NCBI RefSeq assembly: GCF_011397635.1
Contig: NC_064758.1
Location: forward strand, 21,536,513-21,600,512
Origin: Epinephelus fuscoguttatus
Lineage: Eukaryota; Chordata; Actinopteri; Perciformes; Serranidae
Direction of reading: 5' to 3'
Length of the DNA: 64,000 nt
Positions 1 through 12,440 of the stretch are shown piece after piece (positions within the stretch are counted from its first letter, which is position 1; every line of letters starts with the position of its first letter). The notes under the pieces were generated by a model. The model saw only the letters and a program-made list of their open reading frames with translations. It ran no database searches and was not told where the DNA came from. The position numbers and the translations under genes were made by a program.

Positions 1-2144
1 TGACTTCCTTCCCCCCCCCCATACACCCACATGTACACCTGCATTCCTAAGCCAAATTCCCAAAGAACGTCACACATATTTCTCACTTTCATCATCTTTA
101 TCTCTCTGCAACAGCAAATACAAGGTGGACGAGCCCTGTGTAATGTAAGCAGCTGCTTACAGAAAAGCAAAAAGAGAAAAGAAAGGTGGTGGTGTGGTGG
201 TGGGGTTGGGGGGGGGGATAAAGACGACGTGTCCTTTTAGTTTTCTCTGCCTGTTGTCATCCTCTTCACAGCAACAGCTGCACAGGCAAGACAAAAAAAA
301 CTCTGGGGAAGAGTCAGGCAGAGGGAAAGAAAAAAAAATAAAGCAGCATTGTGCATTGTTTTATGTAGAGATTTTCACAAGCCTGTCGTTGATTAGAGGA
401 AAAGGCTGAGTGCTAAATACAGAGGGAAACAAGGAGAAGAAAGGGAGGACTGCTGGTTCTCCAAGGAAAGGTCTCTGAGGGCTGCCAGAGGTGGTGGTGA
501 ATCTCTTCCCTGTGACAAAGCTGTCGCACCGAGGAGTGAAATTTAAACTCCTGCTGTCAGGAGAATTTTTTGGCTTTCATTACACCCCGTGCATGTGTCT
601 ATGTACTTGTGCATGCATCTGCGTGCGTGTGCATGAGCGTGATACGAAGCCGCACGCCACCTTGCTCTGCTTACTACATTTGGGTTCTGCAGCGAGCTCG
701 CGCTGGCTTTGTGCCGAGCAGATCGTTTGCTTTGTGCCAAGAATAAAGGAAGAGACTGAAACTCTGACAGCGTTCTCCTCGCACTCAATCACAATCATGA
801 AATCTGTGCACAAAACAAAACATCCCCAACCTTGATGAGAGATTCAGGCGATGGTGCTGCACCATCTCACCTGCCAATCGTGTTGTTTAAATTTAACCAG
901 AGCACATCAAGATGGAACACTGCTCCCTAGACCCTTCCACAAGCACTTAATCAAGTCGTCATCAGAGGCACCCCACTAATGTATAACTGAAGAGGCAAAG
1001 AGAGAAAGAAAAAAAGCTTTTGGGAAGGCAGACTGGAATAAGCTCATCTATACAGAGAACCAGGCCTCAGCAATGCCATGCCAAATAGCATTTTCTTCAT
1101 TTGAGAAGGCGGTGAAATGGGGAGATGAGGAGGAGGAGGATTTGGCCTCCTAGTGCGCTGCTATGCCCCAGCTCGGCTAAGTGACAGTGATTCCTACAGT
1201 GAGTCGATTTGCTGCTTTTGAGTGCCTGGAAACTTGTCTGGCAGAGTGCTCGCAAGGGAGAAAGATAGATGGGAGAATGGGGGGACCGAGCCTCACCTCT
1301 CGCTGTCTTCTATTTGTCTGTTCATCCCTGGAGGCCTTTGGGCTGCTTGGTACAACAAAGAGGGGGGAGAGGCGACAGAGAAAGAGCTCTGCGGCCATCC
1401 ACAGACAAAGCAAAAGCAGAGAGGACAAGTTTACAGGTAAATAGTGAGAAGCAGCTGGCTGGGAGAGCTGAGGCGGGCTCGGGTTTCAAACAATCAATCA
1501 CCACTCACTCCTTCACAACAACAAAGATTTGGCTTATAGCACAGTACTCACTACACAGAGCATATCTTATTTTCTGTGAAAGCTACTGAGCAGGCCTATA
1601 AATTCTGGGAGCTTTGGTTAACACCAAAGCACAGCAATACATAACCAACGCATTACTGAATGACATGTTCAAAGACTTGCGGTGTTGCTGCAAAGACAAA
1701 GCACAAACAAATATCAAGTGTGCAAAGCAAGATTTAACCCGACTTTCAACTCCACAAAGGATCACACAATGCTGCTGGAATATGGGTGGCTGATGACAGG
1801 AATAATTTGCCACATCGCTGATTTGAGAAGGAGCACTTGAAGATGACACAGAGAGACAACTTTATTGTCATCCTAAAGAGGATCTATGAAATCAATGGGA
1901 GGAGATCAATGCTGTCTCTCCTGCTCTCTCGCAGCACTTTACATAAGCAGCAATAAGCATCACAGAGGCCATCATCTAGCTCACCGATTTCCTGTGCAGG
2001 ACTCCCAGACACCTCCAGGCAACAAAGCTCCTCTCACTCCATCAGTGCAACAGTCACATCCACAACTTCACTCACAAGGAAGGAGGAGGCAGCAAAGGAG
2101 AGGAGCTAAGAGAAAATACCTCGGGCAAGCCAGATAGAGAGGGC

Positions 2145-2168
2145 TGGAAGGAAGGAAGGAAGGAAGGA
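2145..2168. repeat. (GGAA)n microsatellite
   Basis: A short tandem GGAA tract inside a purine-rich stretch. Nothing suggests a function. Confidence 0.7.
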
Positions 2169-2214
2169 GGAGAGACAGAGAGAGAAAGAGGGGTTGCAGG
2201 CGGCTAGTGGAGCG

Positions 2215-2480
2215 TCTTCATTAGGGTATAGCAGCTAGCTCTGGCACCGACTAGCCGAGCACTGGAGTAAGAGCTGCTCATCCTCTCAGTTAATTAGGAT
2301 TTCTGCTGCTTCATTTTGGGGCGAGGGACAGGATGTTGGAGGCTTGATTGCCTTTTATTTCCCAGCCTAACGGCTCGGCTGCCTCTGCCGCTTTATTAAC
2401 AAGAGATCTTGCAGATTTACAGCTTCGCGGCAAACATCAATTTCAATAATTACAAGAAAACTGTTAGTGGGGACACAATG
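2215..2480. promoter_or_regulatory. Candidate conserved non-coding element
   Basis: A repeat-free block of mixed composition containing TTAATTAG, TTATTAAC and CAATAATTAC cores typical of homeodomain and SOX-like sites. No open frame runs through it. Its place in the presumed rere first intron suggests an enhancer, but no alignment was made; this is a guess from composition. Confidence 0.2.
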
Positions 2481-3289
2481 AAACGCACGCACACACACTC
2501 TTTTTTTCTCTCTCTCTCTCTCTACCATCACCACTCTGACGCCCCTCCCCTCCTTCACAAGATCTAATTTCCATAGATGTGCCCTTTTCGTGATTGCATA
2601 TTATAAACACGTTAAAACACACACTGATTTGCCTCAGTCACACTTAGCACTTCAAACGCTTTACAACCAATCGCTGGCCTGAAGGGCAAAGCAAATACTG
2701 TGAATGTCACATTTACATTCAACGCTCAAACCTCAGCATTTGTGTTGTCACAAAACAAAACGGATGATAGACAATTTCTCTGTGGAGCAATTACAGCTGG
2801 CTTAATGTGCTACTGGTCAGAGTCAGAATAAACTACCTCCCTGAAAAATTATCATGTGAGTTAACAGGATAAAACATCTTCGGAGATATAAGGGACTACA
2901 AGAGCAAGTCCTCTTCTTAGCTTTATCTTTATACATTGGCAATATGCCTAGAATTAGAGATTTTACCACTTGACAAAGTGCATGTGTGAGACTGAGGTGA
3001 ATCCTGCTCTCCGCCAACAGCTACAATCGGGAAAAAGGCATAATAGAAATCATACTTTAAAAGGCGCCTAACATCAGATTCAGAACAGAGAACCACAGAT
3101 TTCATTTGAATAAAATCAATAATTGTGTTGACTTGCAGTGTATTGCCTTCCTGTCTTCTCATCTTGCTCGCTAATGTTTCTTTCATGAGCCAGCCCACTG
3201 CTGGTGACATTATAGCTACAGCACTTCCACAAGTCCCCAATGGATCGGTGAAAATGGTTGGCGTAAAACACAATTAGTACGGTCCATAT

Positions 3290-3580
3290 GGCTGCTGGTG
3301 GAGGAGGAGCAGGAGAGGTCCCATGTGGTCCTTATAGAGGCCCGCTCTTTTGTTACCTTAAAGATCAAACTGTTGTCATAATAATGGGGCCATTTCAATT
3401 GTGGCACTTGGTTTTTTGTGAGGCAGCACTACTTCAACAGATCCTCACATTGTGGAATGACTCGTGGCAAATAAATTGACCAACCTTGGCTGATAGCCTA
3501 ATCAATAGCTCCTTCATCATGATTAATGGCTCATATTGAATAATGGGGAAATTTAATGTGAGGGGAGCGTTACTTCCTCA
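3290..3580. promoter_or_regulatory. Candidate conserved non-coding element
   Basis: A non-repetitive block with several TAAT-type cores (ATGATTAATGG, TTGAATAATGG) and a CTTTGT-type site. The open frames crossing it are short and have no splice context. It could be a rere-intron enhancer; only cross-species alignment would show this. Confidence 0.2.
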
Positions 3581-4719
3581 TTTCAGTGCTCAGCCCTATC
3601 GATTGGTTATAACCCCCCTTTCTGACCAATGGAATGCGCTGATAAGAGAGCGATGTGTTCGACCTATGTAAACTGAGCACAGAGAAAATGATTTACTGTG
3701 CTTTAGGCACGTCTCATTCACTGATAGCTCTGTATGCCCTGCCTGACAAGCATTTTCTTGCCTGAGAAACGCAGACACCTTTTACTGAGTAGAAGCGAAC
3801 AACAACAGCTTGAGGCAACAGATTTATTACAAATTGATCTATTAGATAGCACTGCTGTGCTTCGCTGTTTTCTCTTTCTCCCCCCCCACCCGCTCTCTCC
3901 CTCTCTCTGACAGCCTTCCCCTGATGGTAGCTAGAGTGTATCAGAGTTGAAGTGCTACAGTGGCAAATCTAAACCCAATCCTCAGAACTCATTTTCTCTG
4001 TGCTGGCTGCTGGAACTGGGGTACGCACAGAGACAAGATGTCCATCCTTAAACCTGTGGTCGATCCAGCCGTAAGTCCCAGCACCTAAACTGAGGGCTCA
4101 GCAGGCTCAATAGGTGCGCCTAACCCGCAAGGGCGAGCAAGGACACAGTTTACCAAAGGCCCCTATTGAACAGCAGAGTGGAAAGTGCCACAATGTCGCC
4201 GGGGTCATTTCCTCACGGCTGCATGAACCCTGAGCTCACCACTGGCTTGCGTGCCGTCTCCATTAAAACATCAGTAACAGGTCTGGGCTCTGCAGCTCTG
4301 CAAACAAACTGTGCCTCATGTGCAGTCACAACATCGGTGCAGTACCTGTGTTAGTCACAGAGGCCAGGCCACAGAGCACAACCAGCAATAGTAACAAGAT
4401 GTATGTATGATTTGTCTCAGTGTCACAGTGTTGAAAATCAATGCCCTGCATATTGTTCAGAGAAAAACAGCCATTACAGCCACTTCATGTAATGACAAAG
4501 ACATATGTTTGTCTGGACAACAGACAGCTGTTATTGACACATCTCTCTATAAAACAATCAATTAAATCAGCTGCATCATTTAGACTTGCTAATCAAGGTG
4601 GCTCTCTGGTAATTACAACAAAGTGACTATATACCTTAATCACTGTCAAGAAGTACGGTGGATCATTTACCAAACATTTCCTCTAGCAACAAGATAACTG
4701 ACCTTAAGGCTGTGTATTG

Positions 4720-5010
4720 GCAAGAATTTGGCGATACAATACGTATCAAGATACAGGGTTATGATTCAATACATTGCCTTATACAGCGATACAGTAAGCA
4801 AGGCCATATATTATCATTTGTTTAAATCTAATATTAGGAGAACTGTCATTCTTGGTGTTTACGTTAGCAATTTGTTAGGTTGGAGTAGAAGAGTCAAATG
4901 GCTGCAAATGACTGCTACGAATCTTTGTATTTAAATGATTAATCAAAAATCGACACTGTGTTTTTGAGAGGTGATATAGTACCACAAAAGATAATATAGT
5001 ATACTCAGGT
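4720..5010. repeat. Degenerate dispersed repeat with GATACAATAC/GTATC motifs
   Basis: The stretch has repeated GATACAATACGTATC-like words and their complements, a pattern I associate with an old teleost interspersed repeat. Similar words appear near 12.19, 20.35 and 47.3 kb. Family unknown. Confidence 0.35.
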
Positions 5011-5044
5011 GTATTGATATTTTCTTAGACCCCTAATAGAGTGC

Positions 5045-5612
5045 TGCAGGAATAAGTCCTGAAACACAGAAAAAGTTAGTATTTTTGCAGTTTCTGTTAC
5101 CATGTCTCAAAGTCTATGGGTTTTTTTAAAGATGTTTTTGGTTAGGTACCTGAAATAAGGTCCATGGTAAAAACAAGGTTAAAAGATTTCATGTTTTGTT
5201 CTATGACACAACACAACATGAAATACGTCAGTAGTAAATAACCCACATGTGAATTTTGAATCTATTACGTGTCTTTAAAAAGGCGGTTGCTAACAAGTGG
5301 CTAAATGAGACTACACAGCTTTACAGCCTCATTGTGGTGGCGACGGCAAAGTCATGCGACTGTGGTGTAGTTCATTTAAAGCCTAACGTTAGTGTTTTAC
5401 CTCTGGCGACTGCATTTACATTTGTGGAGATTATCTTGCTGAACAAACATGTCAGTATCATACACTTTTGTCTGCTGCAGAGCATATTTTCTATAGTAAC
5501 CCAGAGGCCAACAGAAAAATCCCACTGGCTTTTTGTCAAGGAAACCATGGCAATGCTAACTTCTGTGTCAGCCTACAAAAACACGTCATCTCTGCAGCAT
5601 TCTAGCTTAGCC
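5045..5612 (+). repeat. Dispersed repeat, copy 1 (second copy at about 45.36-45.94 kb)
   Basis: This block can be aligned by eye over most of its length with 45355-45940 in the same orientation. Shared landmarks in order include TTTCATGTTTTGTTC, TTTAAAAAGGC, TTACAGCCTCATTGTG, ATCTTGCTGAACAAA and GCTAACTTCTG. No long open frame is shared, so it is probably a non-autonomous transposable element of unknown family. Confidence 0.65.
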
Positions 5613-6200
5613 CAAAGCAGGTCTATTACTAGCCAAGCTCATGGATAAAAACTCAGTTAATATTGTTAATATCAATGCTCCAATACATCAATAGAAGCCT
5701 TAACTGTCACCAGCAGAGAACAAAATCTGACTTGATCCCTTTATATGCTTATGGTTCAACAACAAGAGCAGAATATTTGGCAGGTTATGTAGCCTATTTA
5801 ACAACACACCTGCGCTGAGAAATACTGCTGTCAATAGTAACAATAAATGCTGATCGAAAACTGCACTGACTCTATTGTGCTCCTTTCCTTTAATCACCTC
5901 CATCTTTCATCTGTGCTGTAGAAGGAAAAAGAGCGCACGGAGAAAAAGGGCTATTGGCTTCCGGATGGCGTATAAGTGCGTGTCGCTGAAATAAAGGGCA
6001 TCATCTAAAAAGATGTTGAAATATTCTAGGGAGAGAGTATATGTCTATATAAACATCTTCAGGCAGGCAGCTGCAGGGGGTGTGCGCAGTAAAACACTGG
6101 TATGCATTGTTTGTGTTTCTGCACCACTAGCGCCATGCCGTGTCATTACATGAGGCAATCTCTTACCTAATCAGCACTGACACACACAGCGGCAAAGCAC

Positions 6201-6226
6201 TCCTCCTCCTCCTCCTCCTCCTCCTC
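6201..6226. repeat. (CTC)n microsatellite
   Basis: Eight to nine CTC/TCC units in a pyrimidine-rich stretch. It creates a leucine run in one spurious frame. Confidence 0.75.
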
Positions 6227-9200
6227 ATCTCTCCCCCCCTTTCTCTCCCTCTCCTCAGGGGCCAGCCAGCTGATCCTACACCATTTCATTTTCCTCTTTT
6301 ACAGAGATGGCAAATGGCTGACTGTTATTTTTGAACACTTTCAATTCATGCTTTTGTCACTGTAATTGAAAGTGCTATTATTAGCCTATCTTACTCAAAT
6401 GCTTGAAAAAATAGGCTATCATCTGCATTCTATGGTGTGTTTTAACTAATAATTAGCGAGATGCAAGAAAAATCTAACAATGTGAAAGACTCCAAGATAT
6501 TGCAGACAATAAAAATCTGCTGTGAACCAACTATCATCACAGCTAATACACTACTACCATGTATTCATTGCCCTGTGTTTACTGTTGCTTCACAACTCTT
6601 ACAAATGTTAGCCAAGCATCCATTTCCAGTTTCCTCACACTCCATTGTACAACCCCTCATGTACATAAATCACAGACAACACTGAAATGTGGTGAGTTGC
6701 AACACTTTGCAGGCTCATAGCTGCAAAGTCACATACAAAACTGAACAAGGCAAATATGGAGAGAACTTATTTTTGCTGTACCTAGGACCTGCCAAGAGGC
6801 TGGCAACAACACAAAACACAATGTGCCTGATCAGTTAAGATGTGAATCCATGCCAAGCCAGCCCAATAAGACACAGGCGGCATTTGCGGGATGAAGTGAG
6901 ACCGACTTCACCATGGCTGAGCTCACAGAAAAAGTAGATTTGATCACATCGAGTACATCAAATACCACCAGCAGTATGTAGCGAGACAGCTCACAATTGT
7001 TAACACGGGTTGCGTTTGCCGATACGATCTCCTTGGCACAATTGTGGAGCTGCGGAGTTAGGCCCGAATCAAACAAAGATGAGATATGATGCAGCATGCT
7101 TGGATCTCTTCTTATGAGAGGTGAAGGGAAGATGTCAGAGAACACAAAACACATCCAGCATCTTGCCTCCTCTGACTTGCTGGGATAAGCCAGGAAGAGG
7201 AGGGGGGAGGGGGAGAAGTGTGCTTGCCTCATTTCTGCCAGTGTGCCCTGTGCGTGTCAGTCCAATATCTTAAAACAACACATGCAAGGCTTTGCTACAG
7301 CCAATTACCCAGCTCTTGGCACGGGAACTGAAAAACATCTTCGGAGAACAATAAAGAGAGCTTGGCTTGTTGTGCGTGCTGTCAGTAAGTGCTGACAGAT
7401 TGTTATTTTTAATGAATATACAGCACTTGAATGGCCCATCAAGAGGTCTTTGAGCGAACATTGCTCCTTTGTTCAGAGCATTAATTTTCTATGTAACAGC
7501 CAGATATCTTGCAATGAAATTGATATCAAGCACTGTACAGGAAAAACCTAAATCAGTTTATCCACTTGCTTCCCTATTGCACCCTCTTTGCAGCAACTAC
7601 ACAAAGTCATTAGATTATAAATACAAGGCAGCGCACTTTCTTAATTACAAATCTGATGTCTAAAGATGCTTGATTACACATCCTTTCCTGTGCTGGCTCT
7701 GTCAAGCAGATATTTCACTGCTTACCTGCCTCCCCTGCCAACATAATTTCACACTGTGTATGAAATCCTTGAGCAAAAGTCACAATAAATCCCCCTAATC
7801 ACCTTTATTTGAAACACAATAGCCTCGCTGAGAGTAAAATGCCCCTTTTAAAATACAGGCTTACCACACCGATGACAGGTTATAGCACCATCTCGTACCT
7901 GCCACAACGCCTCAGCATACAGCATGAAGTAGCTCTGAGACTATACCCAGATATTATTATGGGGAATCATCCTTCATGACAATTCATGGTGAGGGAAAGA
8001 TGTAGTGACGGCATCTTGGCGAAAAACGGCAAGATGCCATCCGAGCACAGCATGTAAACATTGAATTCCCGAGCATGTGTATTGACAAATCATCCAACAA
8101 AGAGGTGTCAGAGCACAGTGAAAAGGGATTTTCCTTAACATTGTCTGGCCTTCCATTTGCCACATATTACTCATAAGAGAGCTGCCATTACTCAAACACA
8201 CATTAGTCATTAAAGGAAAATAGCAGGGCTATTACATTTCTCTTATCATTACTCTGCCGCTACTACAGCCACCCAGCTAGATTAACATTCGACGGATGGG
8301 GTGTGTCATTGGATATGTGACTCAAAGTAATTTTACCCACTGCTGCTCTTGAGATCCCATTCAAATTGAAACACTATAAAACACCCTGACCTCCTCTGAC
8401 CTCTGAACTAACCAGATAATGGGGATTTAAAAAAAGGGACTTTGCACATTTATACAAAACATCCATGCCACAAATGTTCTGTTTTAAGCTGCTCTAAATT
8501 ATCCTCTTGGCTGAACCTGAAAAATTCCCTTTCTACAAAAACTATAAACCAAACATTAAGATGCTTTTCTGTCGGAGCTGCGCTAAAGTAGTAATCAACG
8601 TATAGCCTGTAATGGCAGATGTCTGTAACCTAACCTTGCAAGTTTACAGTCTAAGTGGTAGTTTAAGAAAATCTAAATCACAACCACTAAGCTACTGGCA
8701 GCATGGAAAGCCACTAAAACATCAGATGTTCCATATGCATGATGTATGGAGCTAAAGAGGTGTATGATGGTGCAGCTTTAGTCACAACTGCAATGACTTG
8801 ATACACTAAAATCTAAAGCAGGCTGAATATGTTTTGGTTTATTTTTTCAAAGCAAGAAAGGGATGTTACCTGTTGTTAATCATAACTTGTGTGTAAAAAT
8901 ATTGTTGCAGTATTCCTCTCAAAATGTCTGACCATATGGGTGTATGCATGTGTAAGTGTGTTTTCCTTCCTAACCCTCTATTGCTAAACCACAGTGTGTA
9001 ACAGACATCACAGACGTAAATGATGTGTGTAAACTTTTTCAGTTCACTGCCCTCTCTCCACAGTGTCATGTCATTATCGGGAGGCCTGAACAGGTGGCAA
9101 CTACACAGATAGAGTAGCAGTGTAGTTGCAAAGCTCCAAAACCTGTCCATGTTAGTTTGCTTACAGTCATGGTAATGTGCATGTCTATGTTTTAATGCTG

Positions 9201-10483
9201 TCAGGGTATCAGATAATTAATTTGCAATTTCCTTACACCCAGCTTAATGTTGTGGCACTTTGACAAGGAAATGCAGGCTTTGCTGTCAACACTAAATTCC
9301 ATTCTCTCAGTGGACTTAAAATAACTTGGCATTTACGAAGCAAATCAAATGTTACTCGTGCCTTTGATCACTGTGCAGTGTATGTTCAAGTTATGGTGAG
9401 GACCACAATTGTGCAAGGCTGCGTAAGACTGTGAATTAGTCAGCAGTGAGTCAGATGCACTTAATAAATATAAGTCACTAGCTCTCCCTCTTTCAGATAT
9501 TAACATGAACATAAACTGTCTTAAGGATCACATTTAAATGACAGGTTATGCAGGATGTCTGTAGCCAGTGTCTTCTGTTAATGTTCAAACTTACAATCCA
9601 TAACTTAGAATAACCTCATGCAACAAAAAAAAAATCAACTTCACTTATAAAAGCATAAACCCAGCATATAACGTTACTACTATCCTTGTGCCTCATGTAG
9701 TCACTACTACAAATGTTTTGAATTACCCAGGCTGCCAGAGGTGAAAAGTGTTCATGCCAATTCTGCTGATTCTATTTGTTGACAAATGTCTCCCATGAAG
9801 ATTTTTACAAGCCTTGCATCTTTGTTTCCAACAGCCAACACGAGTGTGCCGTTATCCACCGTTAGCTTTGCTCAAAACCAGCCAACACCAGGCTCTTGAA
9901 TAACCACATACTGTAAGCTAGATGACAATAATTGACCACAAGTCAAGCACACAAAGACAGCAAGTTAGCTTCGCCAGCTAACGTTTCCATGAGCTAATGA
10001 CAATAGCTGAATGGGCTCGGGCTACTCCCTGGAACACAGCTACTACACCGGGTGATTCAAAATGGGAAAACGTTTGCTGTGGGGTATTGCAAGGTTACGT
10101 TCACGTTAAAGCCACAAAGCGTTTAATAAAAATGAAGCCATGTTGTGTGTGTGGCAAGTGCTCTGCGCTAACCGGTGTCAACGGGCTGTTTGTATCCAGA
10201 CATTACCCTGCTCCTTGTTGGCATTCCCAATCAGTGCTAGTCACTGGCGCTAGCCGCTAACGTTAGTTCATGGTAACCAGCAACAGTGAGGGGCAAACAA
10301 GTCTATCAGCTAACTAGCTAGCTGATGCTAATAGGCAAATTAGCCAAATAGCTAGCAAGCAAGGGTGTACGTTAACAGCCCCTAACGTTTACAAACTATT
10401 CCCTCATATTTGTCATTTCCTGCTCGTTTACTGATGAAAGTCAAAGGCAAAGAAGAAGGCTGGTGGAAGCTCACAGCACTTAC

Positions 10484-10760
10484 CTTAAAGAGCTTGATCT
10501 ACAACATCTGTGATTTGTTTGATGAGAGACTGCAACAACAAACAATAGCAGCAGCAGCAGCAGCAGCAGGGGCAGGGGCAATTAGCCAACGTTAGTTAGC
10601 CAAGTGTCGCCACTACACAGAGTAGCACGGCAGCTGCAGTGCCACCTGTATATCTTCTCTTATGTAGCTATAACGGAGCGGACCACGGTTGATACAATGC
10701 TGTCATAAATGATGGACTTGAGAATAAAGAGGGAGTAATCGTTGCCGGAATGCACAGACT
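10484..10760 (-). other. rere: Candidate non-coding first exon of rere
   Basis: On the minus strand a strong donor (CTTTAAG followed by GTAAGTGC) closes a stretch of relatively high complexity that contains a CTG/CAG triplet run and no obvious start codon in good context. It lies about 4.2 kb beyond the eno1 3' end, where the RERE 5' end is expected from human synteny. RERE is a nuclear receptor co-repressor with BAH, ELM2 and SANT domains; none of its coding exons is visible here, so only a 5' untranslated exon is proposed. The left border rests on the donor; the right border (transcription start) is a guess. Confidence 0.35.
10546..10569. repeat. (CAG)n triplet run
   Basis: About eight CAG units within the proposed rere first exon, reading as CTG on the transcribed minus strand. 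Confidence 0.75.
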
Positions 10761-12244
10761 AGTGTGTGTGAGGGGCACTCAGCATGACAGCATCCTTCTT
10801 CATCTTGGGGTGAGAACAGTTGGGGGGTTCTCAAAGTTCAACCGGTAAAATATCGTCACCCACTGGCCAAAACTGGGAACATCCACAGCGAGGGAGAGGG
10901 GCGGTGTGGGAGTCCTCAGGGTGTCTATACTGTAGCAACACTTGGTCTATCTTCATCCTTATAAACCTGTGATACTGCCAGACTATATTTGGACTGCCAG
11001 TGAGCCCAGAAGAATAGAGTACAATACAATACAATCTCTGTGAGGGGGTTTGAGTGTACTGCAGCACTGAATATATACAGTCAATACAACAGATGTGTTG
11101 CATTATAAAGCATACAGTGAACAAATAACAGAACTGGAACAGAACATTATAACAAAATGTAACATTTAAAATCACAAAATAGAGAACAGAATTCCTTAAT
11201 GGTGGATGAAATACACTGAGCACCTGAGAGAATAGAAAATAATAATAATTCCATGATAATCAAATCTCTATTGGGAGATTTGAGTCAATTTTAGTATTGA
11301 ATATACAGAAAATAGAATATATTTACATCAAAAGGCATATTTTAAACAAATAACAGAATTAAAGGAGAAATATATGACAAAATCTAACTATATATTACCA
11401 CAAAACAGTCAATGCTATACTATAGTGTAGACACCTGGCACAACAGAACAGCAGAATTTAAGAGGAAATAAGGATACCATAAAACTTCAGTTAGTAGCTT
11501 GGGCTATTATTTGCTTAAATCACCTAAATCAACAGGCCTATATTTGGGACAGGTGTCTGTATGGGACAGGGCTTTAATTCCTTTCACACAAAACTGTTAC
11601 ACAGCAAAGATCAGGAAATAGAAAGAAATTGGTTTTTTTTTAACCAGTATGAGCATGTGAGTACTTGTATAAAAATTAGGCTTCAGATAATATATCAGTT
11701 ATGAATCATTCATCTGATGTAGCTCCAGGTGACAGAGCATCAGAGAGTGTGAGATACGGCATCTGGCATACCGACACAACACCACATTATCCTGTTAAAA
11801 CAATACTCACAACCTGAATTAATTTTCATGAAAAACTCTTTTGATTCTTTTGATCTGAGGAGCCTTATGGCCTAAAGGAATATGAATAACTCATCATTGA
11901 GGAATGGAATTTGAGGTAGCCAACAACCCAGTTTTATACATTTGAAAAACTTCTATAAAAAAAAAAATTCTGCTTGGCAACCAAACCAGGTGTCTATATG
12001 GAGACAGGCGTGTTGTCTTTTCCTGGTTTTAAAGGCTGCGTTACAGTAGAATGATGTGACTTTCTGAACTTACTGGACTGTTTCAGCTGTTGTGTTGTTT
12101 ACCTTTACCCACTTAGTCACTATATCTTCATTAAATAGTCAATATTTTGTGAAAGCATCAATAGTCAACCCTATAATGTCGTTGGAATATCAATATCAAG
12201 ATATTTGGTCAAAAATACTGTGATATTTTAAATTCTCATATATA

Positions 12245-12440
12245 TGACGTCATATTGCCTCTCTTCCTAAAGTACAGAGAACTTTACAAATCTAAACTTT
12301 ACAAAACTCTGCACTGATATTGCCAAACCAGTTGTAGTGCATGAAGTAGCATATTACACTTTTTTTCTGTGCCATCCATTTCCAGCATCCATCAGTATCT
12401 AAGAATTACATCACTGAAGCTCCACTAATGCAACAGTTTA
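12245..12440 (-). pseudogene. Truncated copy of eno1 exon 5 with flanking intron
   Basis: On the minus strand, positions about 12365-12397 read GATGCTGGAAATGGATGGCA then CAGA, nearly identical to the end of eno1 exon 5 (codes MLDMDGTE). The similarity continues past the donor into intron 5 (ATGCTACTT and beyond). On the other side it resumes in intron 4 with ATTAGTGGAGCTTCAGTGA (compare 20897-20930). About 125-165 nt, including the exon 5 start and its acceptor, are missing between the two blocks. Intron sequence is present, so this is a DNA-level partial duplication, not a retrocopy, in the same orientation as eno1. It cannot encode anything useful. Confidence 0.6.

Larger units (their letters stand above)
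1..10400. other. Non-coding region, probably rere intron 1 (minus strand)
   Basis: I found no coding exon here on either strand; the open frames are short, lack splice borders and resemble no protein I know. Because eno1, ca6, slc2a5 and gpr157 follow in the human 1p36.2 order, the stretch to the left should belong to RERE, whose 5' end faces eno1 in human. Several blocks (about 2.2-2.5, 3.3-3.6 and 6.9-7.5 kb) are repeat-free with AT-rich homeodomain-like cores such as TTAATTAG and ATTAATGG, the look of conserved non-coding elements. This is inference from synteny and composition. A dispersed repeat lies at about 5.05-5.61 kb and low-complexity tracts near 2.15 and 6.2 kb. Confidence 0.35.

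Noticed and set aside
6831-7232. Minus-strand frame of 133 codons
   Set aside because: No start context, splice sites or resemblance to rere or any known protein; kept only as a possible conserved non-coding block.
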